Shown: piece by piece, positions 34,195 to 45,454 of the stretch | How the letters are laid out: each line of letters starts with the position of its first letter | Numbering within the stretch: position 1 is the first letter of the stretch | Assembly (NCBI GenBank): GCA_029959085.1 | Contig: JARWIR010000001.1 | Span: 22,683,730 to 22,747,729 of the forward strand | Direction of reading: 5' to 3' | DNA: 64,000 nucleotides | DNA from: Nemophila menziesii | Lineage: Eukaryota > Streptophyta > Magnoliopsida > Boraginales > Hydrophyllaceae | The notes under the pieces: generated by a model | Databases searched by the model: none | What the model was told of the DNA's origin: nothing | What the model saw: the letters and a program-made list of their open reading frames with translations, nothing else | Translations under genes and position numbers: made by a program

Positions 34195-34442
34195 AGCTAT
34201 GACTAAGTGATTTATTTGAATTGAAGTCATATTTGTTATGCCCTCTCTTTTCTGTATCCCTCTTCCATATTTTGGTTTTTGTTCAGATATCTGATATAAT
34301 AGAATTGGTAGAAAATGTAAAAAATTCCTTGGTTTATGGTGGATATCTCTCATTTTAGAAATTATGACAGATTGAGGCAGGAGGAAGTATTTCTTTGTTT
34401 TATGGGGTTTCTATTATTAAGTTCCAAAGAGGCATATAACTA
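34195..34442 (+). other. 3' UTR region of the DC1 gene
   Basis: Non-coding sequence after the predicted stop at 34194. It probably includes the 3' UTR. If the 3' exons are wrong, the UTR would begin at 33678 instead. It ends at the Stowaway-type MITE. Confidence 0.4.
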
Positions 34443-34696
34443 CTCCCTCCGTCCATTTTTATTTGTCCATCTTTCTAAAAGGAGTTGTCCAATATTATTT
34501 GTCCAATTTACAATATCAAGACACTTTTTCTCTATTTTTTCCAAGAATACCCCTAATTAAATAGTATAAAGAGTGTTGCAATAAATGACCCTATGTATAT
34601 TAATTATGGGCAATTGTGTAAAATATAAGAGTATTAAATGCTCTTTTTAATATTTGTGCACCAAAAAGGTGGACAAATAAAAATGGACGGAGGGAG
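34443..34696. mobile_element. Stowaway-like MITE, 254 bp
   Basis: The terminal inverted repeat is CTCCCTCCGTCCATTTTTAT on both sides, nearly perfect, and a TA dinucleotide flanks each end (34441-34442 and 34697-34698). This start and the TA target are the hallmarks of Stowaway (mariner-type) MITEs. The ORF 34336-34560 runs through its left half and is not a gene. Confidence 0.93.
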
Positions 34697-34698
34697 TA

Positions 34699-35229
34699 AT
34701 TATTAAATGATACTCTCTCCATTACTAAATAAACTTAATATAGAAGTGCTAGGAAAGTAAGTCATAGAATCATAAAGTTATTCAATCAAACAAGTCAAAG
34801 TTGCAAGGTGCAACTTGGATAGTCATAGTTAAGTGTATTGTGCAAAAAAGAAAAAGATTTTCCACTCGCCACGTAAACGTCACGTAGGCAACATGTGGCA
34901 TTTTAATAGAAATTATGGGTACTAATGAAATACACAAATTGAAACCTTAGATACTGATTTGTCACTTTTAAACCTTAAACATCCATAAGTCAAAAATCGG
35001 ATCCGGTGAATACCTCTAAAGAATTGTCCCAATTAATTAATTTTTTTAATAATATAAAAAATAATCTTTATAAAACATTATAGTTCTTGTGAATACAAAG
35101 AATCTATTAAAGTAAAAAAAAAACAAAAAAAAAACATACATTAAAAGGTTTATATACATAGTTTAATCATTTATAAATATATACTTTTTTTATACTTTTG
35201 AAGCCTAAAAAGTCAATAAGAACAATTCT
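34699..35229. other. Gene-free AT-rich stretch
   Basis: A sequence ATACTCTCTCCATTAC at 34712 resembles a worn MITE end, but its partner is not seen. The last 9 bp are the target duplication of the next element. Confidence 0.4.
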
Positions 35230-36706
35230 TAGTACACATATGTTACTGGGTAAATCCCTCGTACGAGCTTGGGCTTTACCCAAAATGTAGCAGAAGCCCC
35301 TTATCTTTAAAATTCTCCCATCCGGCCCTACATGATCCATTTTTTATCAACTGTGGCCCTTTTTTAACATCTCTGTCAATTGAGCGTTAGTCAACGCCGC
35401 GTGGCACCACGTCTGATCCACCTCAACACGTCATCAACAACATTTACACGTCATTAATCTTTTTTTTTAAATCCTCCTTCTTCGCCGCGCTCCACCATCA
35501 CCAATCGAACCCAAATTAAGGTTCAAAATAGCTTACTCCAATCGGCCCTCCCATTAACCGACCCTCACACCAAGCCGCTCCCAGTGGGGTGTACTCCCTT
35601 GGATCCCAAAACCCCATATTTTTATCAACTACGACCTATACTAATACATAATTTCAATAGGAATTCACCAAACTTTAAGAAGAGGTTGAAAACCTTGAAA
35701 GAAGAAAATTAAGGGCATACTTGATAAGCATAAACGAATAATCGGTAAAGCATAAGTTGTATTTGCTAATTTGTATACTTTTGGTAATTGGTGTTTCTTT
35801 TTTGTGTTTCAAAAACAGAGGATATGAAAGCTTTAAGGATGCAACTTAAAAATACTAACTCATATAGGAGCACACAAATCAGTGAAAACCGAAGTCTAAT
35901 CAGCGAGAGGGATAATGCGTCAAACTCCAGAATGGATTCAGTTATTGAATACATAAAAAAAAGAATTTGTCAAGCTCAGTAATAAATTGAATGAAAGTTG
36001 TAAAGCTCTAATTAAGACACAGATCTCGGAACTTCAGAAAATAATGGAAACTGATTTTAGCGATAAGATTATGACTGAGATGTTCCAGTTACATCACCTA
36101 ATTGAGTCTGGGAGCACTGAAGCGAAAAAGTTAACCGCAGACTTGAAGAACACAATTGATAAAGAGATGTTAAGAGTCCAAAATGACCTTATATTACCGG
36201 AATTGAAGAAGCTTCAACAATGGCAGCTCTGAAATACACCAGAAAATTACAGCTCTGGAATAGCATTAGCAAGATTTGGAGCAACAACAACGGTAGTACG
36301 TCTTGGATTTATCCTCAATTACCTTTTTAACTGCCCAGGAAAGTACACCCAACTGGGAGCGGCTTGGTGTGAGAGCCGGTTGGAGTGAGCTATTTCGAAC
36401 CTTAATATGGGTTTGATTGATGATGGTCGAGCGCCGCGAAGAAGATGAAGGATTAAAAAAGGATTAATGACGTGTAAATGTTGTTGACGTCGTGCTGAGG
36501 TGGATCAGACATGACGCTGAGGTGGCACTGATGTGATGTCAGGTGACATTGACTAACGGTCAATTAACAGAAATGTTAAAAAAAGTCACGGTTGAAAAAA
36601 TAGATCATGCAAAGCCTGATGAGAGAATTTTTAAGATAAGGAGTTTCTGCTACCCCTCGTGTAAAGATCAAGGGTAACACCCGTAGTCTTTATTCTATAT
36701 TTCTGA
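35230..36706. mobile_element. Pack-MULE-like element with long TIRs, 1477 bp
   Basis: 35287-35600 and 36340-36653 are inverted copies of about 315 bp; both contain GTAGCAGAA, CTTATCTT, GTCTGATCCACCTCA, CAACAACATTTACACG and CACACCAAGCCGCTCCCAGT. Outside them the ends become less similar (GGGTAAATCCC against GGGTGTTACCC). A 9-bp direct repeat AACAATTCT flanks at 35221-35229 and 36707-36715, the size expected for a Mutator-type insertion. The space between the TIRs (35601-36339) contains a piece of an intron-containing coding sequence and no transposase. Confidence 0.82.
35640..36232 (+). pseudogene. Captured coiled-coil gene fragment inside the Pack-MULE
   Basis: Near 35680 a short reading EEVENLERRKLR precedes an AT-rich stretch ending in a good acceptor (GTTTCAAAAACAG at 35818). 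After it comes an exon-like reading starting EDMKALRMQLKNTNSYRS and RSLISERDNASNSRMDSVIEY. At 35955-35972, within an A run, the frame shifts by one base, and reading continues as EFVKLSNKLNESCKALIKT and on to DLILPELKKLQQWQL, stopping at 36232. The whole is rich in Lys, Glu, Asn and Leu and has heptad-like spacing. The parent gene is not recognised. The retained intron means it was captured from genomic DNA, not from mRNA. Confidence 0.6.
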
Positions 36707-36715
36707 AACAATTCT

Positions 36716-37700
36716 ATGCATCAACCATTACTCATAACTTTGGTGATTACATCTTAAGAAAATTTACATACTATATCGAACTTAACATTGATTTCACTTT
36801 TGCATTAATTAATCCGTCACCATATTTAATTCTTTTAATAAATATAACTCACCATAAGTATTTAGTTTTTTTTTTCTTTTTTTGGAAGATTAAGTATTTA
36901 GTTCTTTTAATAAATATGACTCACCACCATAAATTATGTGTCAAACTGAATATATATTTCATTTTATCTTTTATTAAATTTAATTAAAAATACAAGGGAC
37001 TTTAAACAAGAGACTTTAAAAAGAGACCAGGATTTGAACTTTCAACAATTGGTAGATACAACGACCAATTGATAGATACAATGACGTAGACGACCCTTTC
37101 GAAGTAGGTACCACAATGATTTCGACCGATCATAGTATGTTACTCATTCCAATCCCAATGACATGGTGAGCTTGGGAATATGAAGATAGCGTTGAAAGCA
37201 AGATTTCCTATATGAAACTTATCTTGTGGTCTTAAAGATTTCTTATAGTAGTATGAAGTTAATGGTATTTAATAGTTTTCTGCTGGAAAAAAATTAATCA
37301 TTAAGAGTTACAAAATTCAGAGTCACGATTATCGGACATATTACTTGGAGTAGTATTTATTTGGAAGATTTAACAAACCCAACTATAAGAGTATCTAGTA
37401 TGTTAAGAGACAAAGCATCAACTTATTGAATTACTTAGCAGCCAAAAGATTAAAAGTTGAATGCACATTCCAAACAATAATAGATTTCTTAGATAAAAAG
37501 CACATAACTTAACAGAGAAGACCCTCGAATTCCTATACTAAAACAGCTATATATTATACAAGAAACCTAGATACACTTCACATAAGTTAGTAGATGATAG
37601 AGATCTCTATTAAGTATCAAAAAACATAAAACATTTAAAACCAAACTACCTCCTTTATTTATCTCTTAATCTCTTCTCACCAAAAACTAAAACCAATCAA
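36716..37700 (-). other. Stretch downstream of the trihelix gene
   Basis: AT-rich, without a gene. A short duplication AAGTATTTAGTT(T/C)TTTTAATAAATATGACTCACC-like occurs near 36830 and 36895. The 3' UTR of the trihelix gene (minus strand) should lie in the 200-300 bp before 37700. Confidence 0.4.
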
Positions 37701-38936
37701 CTATGATTCAGATGGTAGTGTTTTCTTCACCTTTTTGTTCTTAAATTCCGTTAACCCTTTGACAAAAGCATCCATAATCTGCTTCTGAGATTCAAGTAAC
37801 ATTTCATTACGCTTCATCTCCATATCCATTCTCATCTTCTCCATCTCTCTAGCCATATCCATTTTCATCTGCTCCATTCTCATAAACCCTTCTCCTAACA
37901 TCTTTATCGATGAAACCATTTCCTCAACTGGGTCCCTCACCCTCTTTGCCTTCTCAATCCCACCGGATCTTGAATACCCATTCCCTCGTGAGCCCTGAGG
38001 CATAACATTCTGATCATTACCCATTTTTACCCAATATCCATCGTCTTCACCTCCTCCTTCACCATCGTACTTACGATCAATCTTTGCGAATCTCTTTCCC
38101 CTCATATTTGGAGGTAGCATTTGAGTGTTTGATGAGTTTCTCATGTTAAACCCGCTACTCATATCCAACTCATTCTTCACTCCTCCACTAAATAAAGTTC
38201 GGAATTTTTGTGCTTTCATCTCGATAATTGGGGGTTGTTTCATGTGTTGTTGTTGATACCCACCTCTGTAATTAACACCATCTTCAACCTCTTCCTCGTC
38301 TTTATCTGATCCTGTATCCATATACGTATTATATCCATTGTTGATCACTTTAGACCCGTAATTCGGGTTCAATTTTACATCGTTTTTCATGTTGGAAATA
38401 TTGAATCTTGGGTCTAATTCTTCGTCGAATTTCTTTGGGTTAAGCTTTAATTTCATTATATTCTGATCAAGTAAGCTCTTTAATCCAAATGCATTACCCT
38501 GATTCTCTTGATTTGCTGTAACGGTTGAGACGGTTGTTCCGTTCTCCATAGCGTCCATGTTTTCGAAGAAGAACCATGAAGAGAAGAAACGACCGGCGGG
38601 ATAGGCGAGGGAACGCTGCTTCTCGGCACGGTATCTTTGCCGGAGCTTCTCCATCTTGTGGCGGCACTGTGCGGAGGTCTTGGCTGGTGAGGCATCAGGG
38701 CAGCGTTGACCCACGGCGGTAGCAACTGCATCCCAGTCAGCCGTGCGGAGGTAGCCGCGACGGAGAGCATACCACCGCTCTCGGTAGGCTTCTATTAGGG
38801 CTACCGTCTCCTCTTGGGTCCAACACGGTGGTGGGAATTTACGGGGTACCTTTTCAACGGGGGCAGCAGTGGCGGAGGGGACGGCGATAGCAACGATGGC
38901 GGTAGATTCTGAGATCGCGGTGGTGGTTGATGTCAT
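37701..38936 (-). CDS. Trihelix (GT) transcription factor, SIP1/ASIL-like
   Basis: A single open exon of 411 residues. After a low-complexity Thr/Ala N-terminus, residues 37-127 form a trihelix DNA-binding domain: PPPCWTQEETVALIEAYRER, ADWDAVATAVGQRC, SAQCRHKMEKLRQRYRAEKQ and the closing GRFFSSWFFFENMD. The three conserved tryptophans are W39, W55 and W68. The middle part is Asn/Gly-rich with acidic clusters. Residues 337-395 form a Met-, Glu- and Lys-rich helix, the coiled coil found at the C-terminus of the SIP1 clade (ASIL1, ASIL2 and relatives). A basic tail (NKKVKKTLPSES) ends the protein. Family members bind GT-type elements; ASILs repress embryo genes in seedlings, so a nuclear repressor is plausible, but the exact orthologue is not assigned. 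Length and lack of introns fit the clade. Confidence 0.93.
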   Translation of the reverse strand: MTSTTTAISESTAIVAIAVPSATAAPVEKVPRKFPPPCWTQEETVALIEAYRERWYALRRGYLRTADWDAVATAVGQRCPDASPAKTSAQCRHKMEKLRQRYRAEKQRSLAYPAGRFFSSWFFFENMDAMENGTTVSTVTANQENQGNAFGLKSLLDQNIMKLKLNPKKFDEELDPRFNISNMKNDVKLNPNYGSKVINNGYNTYMDTGSDKDEEEVEDGVNYRGGYQQQHMKQPPIIEMKAQKFRTLFSGGVKNELDMSSGFNMRNSSNTQMLPPNMRGKRFAKIDRKYDGEGGGEDDGYWVKMGNDQNVMPQGSRGNGYSRSGGIEKAKRVRDPVEEMVSSIKMLGEGFMRMEQMKMDMAREMEKMRMDMEMKRNEMLLESQKQIMDAFVKGLTEFKNKKVKKTLPSES

Positions 38937-38997
38937 GGCTCTGATTTGATCAATTTTTAAGCGGTGTTGTGAACAATTGTAAGAATTGTAAGAAAGA

Positions 38998-39406
38998 CGG
39001 AGGCGTACGTTAGAACTACACGGTGGTGATATCGGCGCACTTTAGCAAGACGGTTGTGGGTTTCATAATAGGAAAAAGATTCGATCTTTGCAAAAAAGGT
39101 CCGATCTTTGTAAGAAATAGTCGTCTTTATATACACTATTATAAGGAGGCTCACGTTAGCAATTAGACGGGGGTGCTAGCGACGCACTTTAGCAAGATGG
39201 TGGTGGCTTTCATTAACATAGAAAAGGTAAGATGTTTGTAATGAAAGGTGGATTGTGGCGGTGATAGTGGCGGAACACGTTAGCGAGGATGAGAAATAGA
39301 GGTAGAGATCTAGTGGGTACACTTGAGAAATGTGGAGCTATAAAATAGAGAGTAAAAAAGGTGTTGAGTGGTTATGAGTGGTTTAGGGGAGGCGCACGTT
39401 AGAAAG
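38998..39406 (-). promoter_or_regulatory. Repeated ACGTTAG words around the trihelix promoter
   Basis: On the plus strand (G)(G)CG(C/T/A)ACGTTAG-type words occur near 39003 (GGCGTACGTTAG), 39148 (GGCTCACGTTAG), 39272 (GGAACACGTTAG) and 39391 (GGCGCACGTTAG). The first two sit in a 146-bp imperfect duplication that also repeats CGACGCACTTTAGCAAGA-like sequence and GGTTTCAT/GGCTTTCAT. CACGTT has an ACGT core of the kind bound by bZIP and bHLH factors. Function is an inference. Confidence 0.4.
39125..39133 (-). promoter_or_regulatory. Candidate TATA box of the trihelix gene
   Basis: On the minus strand it reads TATATAAAG, about 190 bp upstream of the ATG. It is a strong consensus and is the only one in the proximal promoter. 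Confidence 0.55.
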
Positions 39407-39512
39407 ATGAGAGAGAGGTGGTGGAAGATAAGGTGGTGGTTGTTGATGTAGTTGAAATGATGATGTGATGAAAAATTCAGTACATTGAATTAAGGTAGTA
39501 AAAATGAGTTCA

Positions 39513-39720
39513 GGGTGGCTATCGGCCGTTCCGGTCCGTGTTCGGACCGGTTCTTACCGTGTTTGCCCCTTATCGGTCCGGACCGGTTTATCGGTCCCCC
39601 ACTATCGGGCCCGGTCCGGTGCGGTTCTTCGGTCCAAATAATGAGAAAACCGACCGTTAACGGGGACCGGTTTATCGGTTCCGGTTTCGGTCCCGTACCG
39701 GTCCCACTATCGGTCTTCTC

Positions 39721-39756
<36 letters not shown>

Positions 39757-40704
39757 GTAAGTCATCATCTAGTCAAGGTTGAGTTCATAAGATAGAAAAT
39801 ACTAAACAAGCATACAGAAAATATCAAGAAGAACCAGCCAATAACAAGTCAAACTCATTTAACTAAACCAAATTGTAGATCATATCTTTACAATCCATAA
39901 TGCATTATAACTACCAAATTATTAAAAGTGCATATAAATTAATAACACAATGCCAAACATCTCACTATAAAACAATAAATAAGCAGCGCCTTTAGTCATA
40001 CAGCAGAAGGCCTTATTACCAATTTCAAAAACAGTAAACAAAACAAAATAATAATTCATCCACAACAAACAAATATTTATACTTTTCAAATCTTCCAATA
40101 CTTAAAAACAAGATAAACTCAGAAAACAAAACTCGAAGATTTCCGGCTTTTAAAATACGTATAACCCATCGAAGATTTCCGGCTTTTAAAATACGTATAA
40201 CCCATCTTAATTGAAGAAGCACATAGAAGGGAATCAATTGAATTTAACATACGATTTGATGCAACCATGAACCATGAACCGTGGATGGAGGATAATTGAT
40301 TTGGGGATTAATTGATTCGCCAGAAGATCGAGAGAGAATGAGTGAGTGGAGTCGGTGGAAACAAAGTGGGGTGGGTGGGGTATTAATGGTTGGGCTTGGG
40401 CTGCAAAATGGGGTAAATGAATTTTTGGGTTTGGGCATAACTTGGGCCGCTGGATATATTACTCCACTAATGGGCTGCACTAAAAAAAAAAAAAAAAAAT
40501 TATAACGGGCCGTTACCGGTCCGTATCAGTCACGGACCGGTTCGGTCCAGGACAAATCACAGGTTTCTACAGCGACGCACGATAAGGGTAAAACAAGGTG
40601 CGGTGCGTTCCGGTCAAGGCTAGCCACTCGGACTCGTTGCGGCGCCGGCGCTTATCGGCCCGGTCCGGTCCGGCGACCCGGTAAGCCGGGTCCGATAGCC
40701 AGGC
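39513..40704. mobile_element. Non-autonomous hAT-like element, 1192 bp
   Basis: The ends are GGGTGGCTATCGG and, on the reverse complement, GCCTGGCTATCGG, each followed by dense CGGTCCGGACCGG-type subterminal words. The flanking 8 bp are TGAGTTCA (39505-39512) and TGAGTTGG (40705-40712), six of eight alike, consistent with an aged hAT duplication. The interior is AT-rich with a T run of 31 at 39723 and an A run near 40482. There is no transposase. Confidence 0.7.
40133..40205. repeat. Perfect 36-bp tandem duplication
   Basis: The phrase CGAAGATTTCCGGCTTTTAA followed by AATACGTATAACCCAT occurs twice back to back inside the hAT-like element. The copies are identical, so the duplication is recent. 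Confidence 0.95.
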
Positions 40705-41795
40705 TGAGTTGGAGGGGGGTTGGGTTGAGTGGGGTGGGGTGGGGTGGGGTGGGGTGGGTGGTGTAGATAATAATGTGGTTGATGATGCTAGCATGCGCCT
40801 AAAGGAATGGGTGTGGTGTGCCCACTCCACCACTCTACCACCCATAAAGCTATTTCCCTTACCTACCTATGTGGCTATCTCACCCCACTTCCCACCCACC
40901 CTATCCCATCACTCACATGTCCCGTTGTCTCTCCTTACGTACTCCACCCAATCAAAGACTTTTTCTAATGGGGTTAGTGATGGGTTTGTAGATAGGGTAA
41001 GGTGGATTGATAGATGGGTGGATTTAGGGGTAGTGGGATCGTAGTCTTTCTTCTTTGGTATATTAATGTAAACTTGGTAAAGATTTAAAAAGAAAACATT
41101 AATCTTCAAAAGAGCATAAATTTATCTTTTACTATTGAGTTAGATTTTTGAGAATCGTAATGTTTTTCATAAAAAAAAATCAAGATAAATATTTTATACA
41201 ATAAAAAATAAGAGTTATCAGTTATTCCCGTTTACACCTCAAGATTTGTCCTTATTTTTTATTTTTTTAACTTCATTCAATAATGTATGTGTAAAAATTA
41301 GAGTAATGATATATATTTATACCATCTAACATACTACCCATGACGTGGTATGATTTAAGTAGAAGTAAATCGCTAATTTATTTATTTACTCGATTTAATT
41401 AACGATGTACTTCTAATCAAATCATGTCACGTTATAGGTGGTATGTTGCGGTTGCGTGTTACAAATTTTAGGTGATAGAAATTTAGGTGTTATATATCAT
41501 TACTCTGAAAAATCGATATCTCTTTTAATTTTTATTTCCCACTTAAAAAAAATTGAAACCTCTTTTTAGCTCAACAAAATATTTTTTATTAAAACATTTA
41601 CAAACATACCAACTAAAGGAAAGATAATCTTGGACCAAAGAAGCCAAAACTATTCTCTTCCTAAGAAAATATTACAAGTAGACAAAACTACTAGCTAATC
41701 AACTATAACAACATAAGCTATATTAAACTATTATAATTTTTCTACAACTATTATTCCTTTAAAATCACTACCAACTCCTAATTGTTGATAAGCTC
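40705..41795. other. Gene-free stretch with a GGGGT run
   Basis: 40728-40758 is a run of GGGGT pentamers, able in principle to form a G-quadruplex. The rest is CT- and AT-rich without a gene. From 41270 to 41510 the words CATCTAACATACTACC and GTGGTATG appear in both orientations, without a clear element. Confidence 0.45.
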
Positions 41796-44700
41796 CTAAT
41801 TTTGTATTGAGTTATATATCTTCTCTTTACGCCATAACTTGTGTCTCGCATCTTCTTTTATATTTTGTATAACCCTTTCAAAGATGATTTTTTTGCCTCC
41901 AAACACACTATCATTCCTAACTATCCATAATCTATATAGGTAACTATGAAAGTTAAGTATAATCACCTCATTTCTAAAAGTATGACTCCTTGATTTCATG
42001 ATCATCCAACTAAGAAATTACATTCAGTCATTACATACCACATTACATCCATTCAGCCTACACCACTCTCTCGATATAGCATTTGTTGTCTTACACTTAA
42101 CAAAAAGATGGTCCTTACACTCTTTCTCTTTCTCACACAATCTGCACATCTCAGAAACCTTCATCCCTCATTTCACCAGATTGTCAATAGTTGCTAGTAT
42201 ATTCAAGCAAATAAGCCAAGTTATTTTTAGCTTTGGTGTTACCTTCTTGTACCATACCAAATCAGATCACTCCATAGTAGGGTATTTTTCCACAATCTCT
42301 TTCATGGAAAGACAAGTAAAAACCCTACCTTTCCCCGGGTAATCCACCTAATATTGTCCCTACCATCACACAAAACCACTCAATTAATTTTATCTCCCAG
42401 TTCCTACAACCAGCTAGAATTCTCCATCTATCATTACCAAAATGAGAAGCAACTTTTTTGTTCAAGTACCTCACACTAATCTGATTTGGACATAGTTTTT
42501 TGAGACTAAGGCTATTCATCCATCTATATTCAGCAAAAAAGATACTAGAACTATTCTTTATGTGATGAGTTATGAACTTTTAAGCTTAATCTCTTACTTA
42601 CAACATACTTCTCCATATCCAAGGAAAATTACCATCATTTTTAATGCTCTAAATAGACCTACCCCTACTCTAGTTAGCTCTCACCCATTGAGCCCACACA
42701 TTATCCTCCATCCCATCTATTTTCCAAAAGGACTTCAAAATACATGTTCGATTAATGGTTTTCAAACAAGGTATTCCAAGTCCTCCCTCCTCCTTAGTTC
42801 TACACACTTTTATCCAGGCAACTTAGCTCTATAAGGTGAATCTTAAATGTATTTCCAAAGGAATCTAGCCATCTTGCTCTCTATCTTTTGTACAAATTTT
42901 GTAGGAAAGAACATATTATTGCACCAGTATCTTACCTTACTTTGAAGAACACTCTTGAAAATGTGAGCTCTACCAGCATAAGTAAGATGTTTGTGCATCC
43001 AACTTTTAAGGGTTTTACATATTTTTCCACCAAAACTTCACTAACTCCTACCTTAACTTGGAGTTAATGGGGTACCCAAGTATCTTACTGGCAACCTACT
43101 CTCCTTCACATTCAGAATTCTATATACAACATCCTTAAGCTGATTTGTCGCCCCAACATAATATATATCACTTTTCTATGGACTCAAATGAAGGCCAGAA
43201 AGTCTAGAGAACAAGCTAAGTCCTTCCTTTAACTTCTTGGAAAAATATCTATCTCTTCCAAAGAGTATTAAACAATCATCAACAAATACCAAATGATTTA
43301 GCTTCAATCTACTACATTGATGGTGAAACACAAAACCCTTATATCTTGCTACTTGCTTCATGATAGCTGAAAATGCTTCCATACATATCATAAACAGGTA
43401 AGGGGATAGAAGACCACCTTACCTCATTCATCTACCCCCGTTAAATAATCCAGACACCTCTCTATTAATACATACAGAATAAGAAGGATTAGTGACACAA
43501 AGCTCCACCCAATCCACAAACACGTCCTTAAACCCCAAAGCTAGCAACATTTTTTTTCATAAATTTCCACTTGTTTTTATCATAAGCCTTTTGTAGATCC
43601 AAATCGAGAGTACAAATACTTTTTTCATCATAGCCATTCACTATGCTTTGAGAAACTACGACATTATAGAAAATGCATCTTCCACCCACAAAGGCTGCCT
43701 GATTTGAAGATATAAGAGAAGACAAACATTTATTCATTCTATTAGCCAAAAGTGTAGAAAATTCCTTGTATAGTATGTTGCAACAAGCTATAGGCCTAAA
43801 CTGTTTTAGTGTTTTAGGCTTTTTAACATTAGGAATCAAAACTAGGTTAGTATAATTCACTTGTCTAAGCATCTTGTTGTTCCTCAACACATCTTTTATA
43901 GCAATACACACATCATTACCCTTAATGTCCCAAGCTTCCTTGTAAAATGCACTTGCAAATCAATCTAGGCAAGGAGCCTTGTTATCATTCATGGAAAAGA
44001 TAACATTCTTTATTTTCTTATTATGTACTTTACCAATCATGTATAAGGCCTCCTTATTATCAATCTCCCTATTAAGTAACTTCTTCAAACCCTCTACGGA
44101 GACCTCCTCATCTATACCATGTTGTTCACCTAATAACTTCTTATAGTACTCAACAAGTCCTTATTTTTATGTTCTCCTCATCTTGTGAAATAACTCCACC
44201 TTCCCTCATAAGAGAAAATATTATATTTCAAAATGTTTTAGCTTTGACATATTGATGATAAAACCTGGACCCCACATCACTCCCTTGATCTTATTAAATC
44301 TTATACCTTTGCCTAAAAAACTCTTGCTCAGTATCCAGAATGTGCTTAGTAACTCCATGACTTTCTTCTCCTTGCTTAGTTGACTAAGATCACCACTTAG
44401 CTCCTTGATTGCAGCTCCTCCAGCTCCTTCTTTACTCTTTCTTTCTCCTGGTTTATGTGCCCAAAATATCTCTTGTCGAAGATATTGAGCTCCTTCTTAA
44501 CCTCCTTTAACTTTGTCACCACTTGATATATATGTGTACCTTCACATTGGACACTCCAAGCTTTTATTACAGTTGGTATGAACTCTTTGTGAGAAGTCCA
44601 AACATTGTAGAGTTTGAAAGTAATGCCCTCTCTTATAGTCTTCTTGAATATTTATCAACAATGGATAGTAATCTGAGATAGTTGGAGCATCAACGACAAT

Positions 44701-45339
44701 ACTAGAAACAAGACCAGAATACCAAGAATTGTTAGCAAATACTCTCTCAATCCTGCTGGAAGCAAAACCACCACTTCTTTTGTTACTCCAAGTGTGAATA
44801 CATCCAGATCTTTCGTGCTCCATGATCTCCACATCATTAATGAACTCCTCAAAATCATAAGCACACTCAGGCAGAATCTCATACCCCTATCTATCCTCAC
44901 AAGCTAAGATGTCATTAAAATCCCCACTAACTACCCAAGGTACACTACCTGCCATACTTTTACAATTATATGTGTATCTCATAGCCTTAACCTCTTATTG
45001 TCATTATTTTCAGCATACACAAAAGAAACATAAAATCTCTTATCTACCCCAATCTCATTGACTTTATATAACATAGCCTATGAATCACACTCACACACTT
45101 GACCTTAAATCTAATACGATCCCACTTAACACATACTCTGCCCTTATCATCCATCTCATGATTAGTTAGAGAACCCCAACTCACCAAATGGTACTCACAT
45201 AACTTACTAAAACTATCTCTACACATATTGGTTTTTAGTAACCCACTATACTAATCTTTGTATTCTTTATATATGTTGCAACTTCTCTTTTCTTATAGGT
45301 TCTATCCAAGCCTCTCACATTCCAAGAGCTTATCAACAT
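41796..45339 (-). pseudogene. L1-like LINE ORF2 (endonuclease, RT, zf-RVT), decayed
   Basis: On the minus strand ORF2 starts at 45339 with MLISSWNVRGL, the first APE endonuclease motif. Further on come GDFND (near 44920), HTWSNKRSGG (near 44790) and the SDYYPLL version of the SDH motif (near 44670). RT follows: FRPIACCNILYKEFSTLLANRM, SNQAAFVGGR, LDLDLQKAYDK, and FVDDCLILF (catalytic F-x-DD, 43290). Near 42130 the zf-RVT motif CRLCEKEKECKDHLFVKC appears, and at 41940 a WIVRNDSVFGG end. Stops and frameshifts occur throughout. ORF1 is missing; 45360 onward is other sequence. Family: plant L1 clade. Confidence 0.85.
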
Positions 45340-45454
45340 CTATAAGGAGGTTCTTTTACACGCTCCTTTAAATTGGAGCCTAAGAAAGTAGTCAAAGCTT
45401 GTTCTAGATTGTTATTAGCAGTACTCAGAGTACTAGATTGTCGTTTGAGTTAAT

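Noticed and set aside
37025..37060. tRNA gene (GGATTTGAACTTTC resembles a T-arm)
   Set aside because: No matching acceptor stem, D-arm or anticodon arm could be folded around it.
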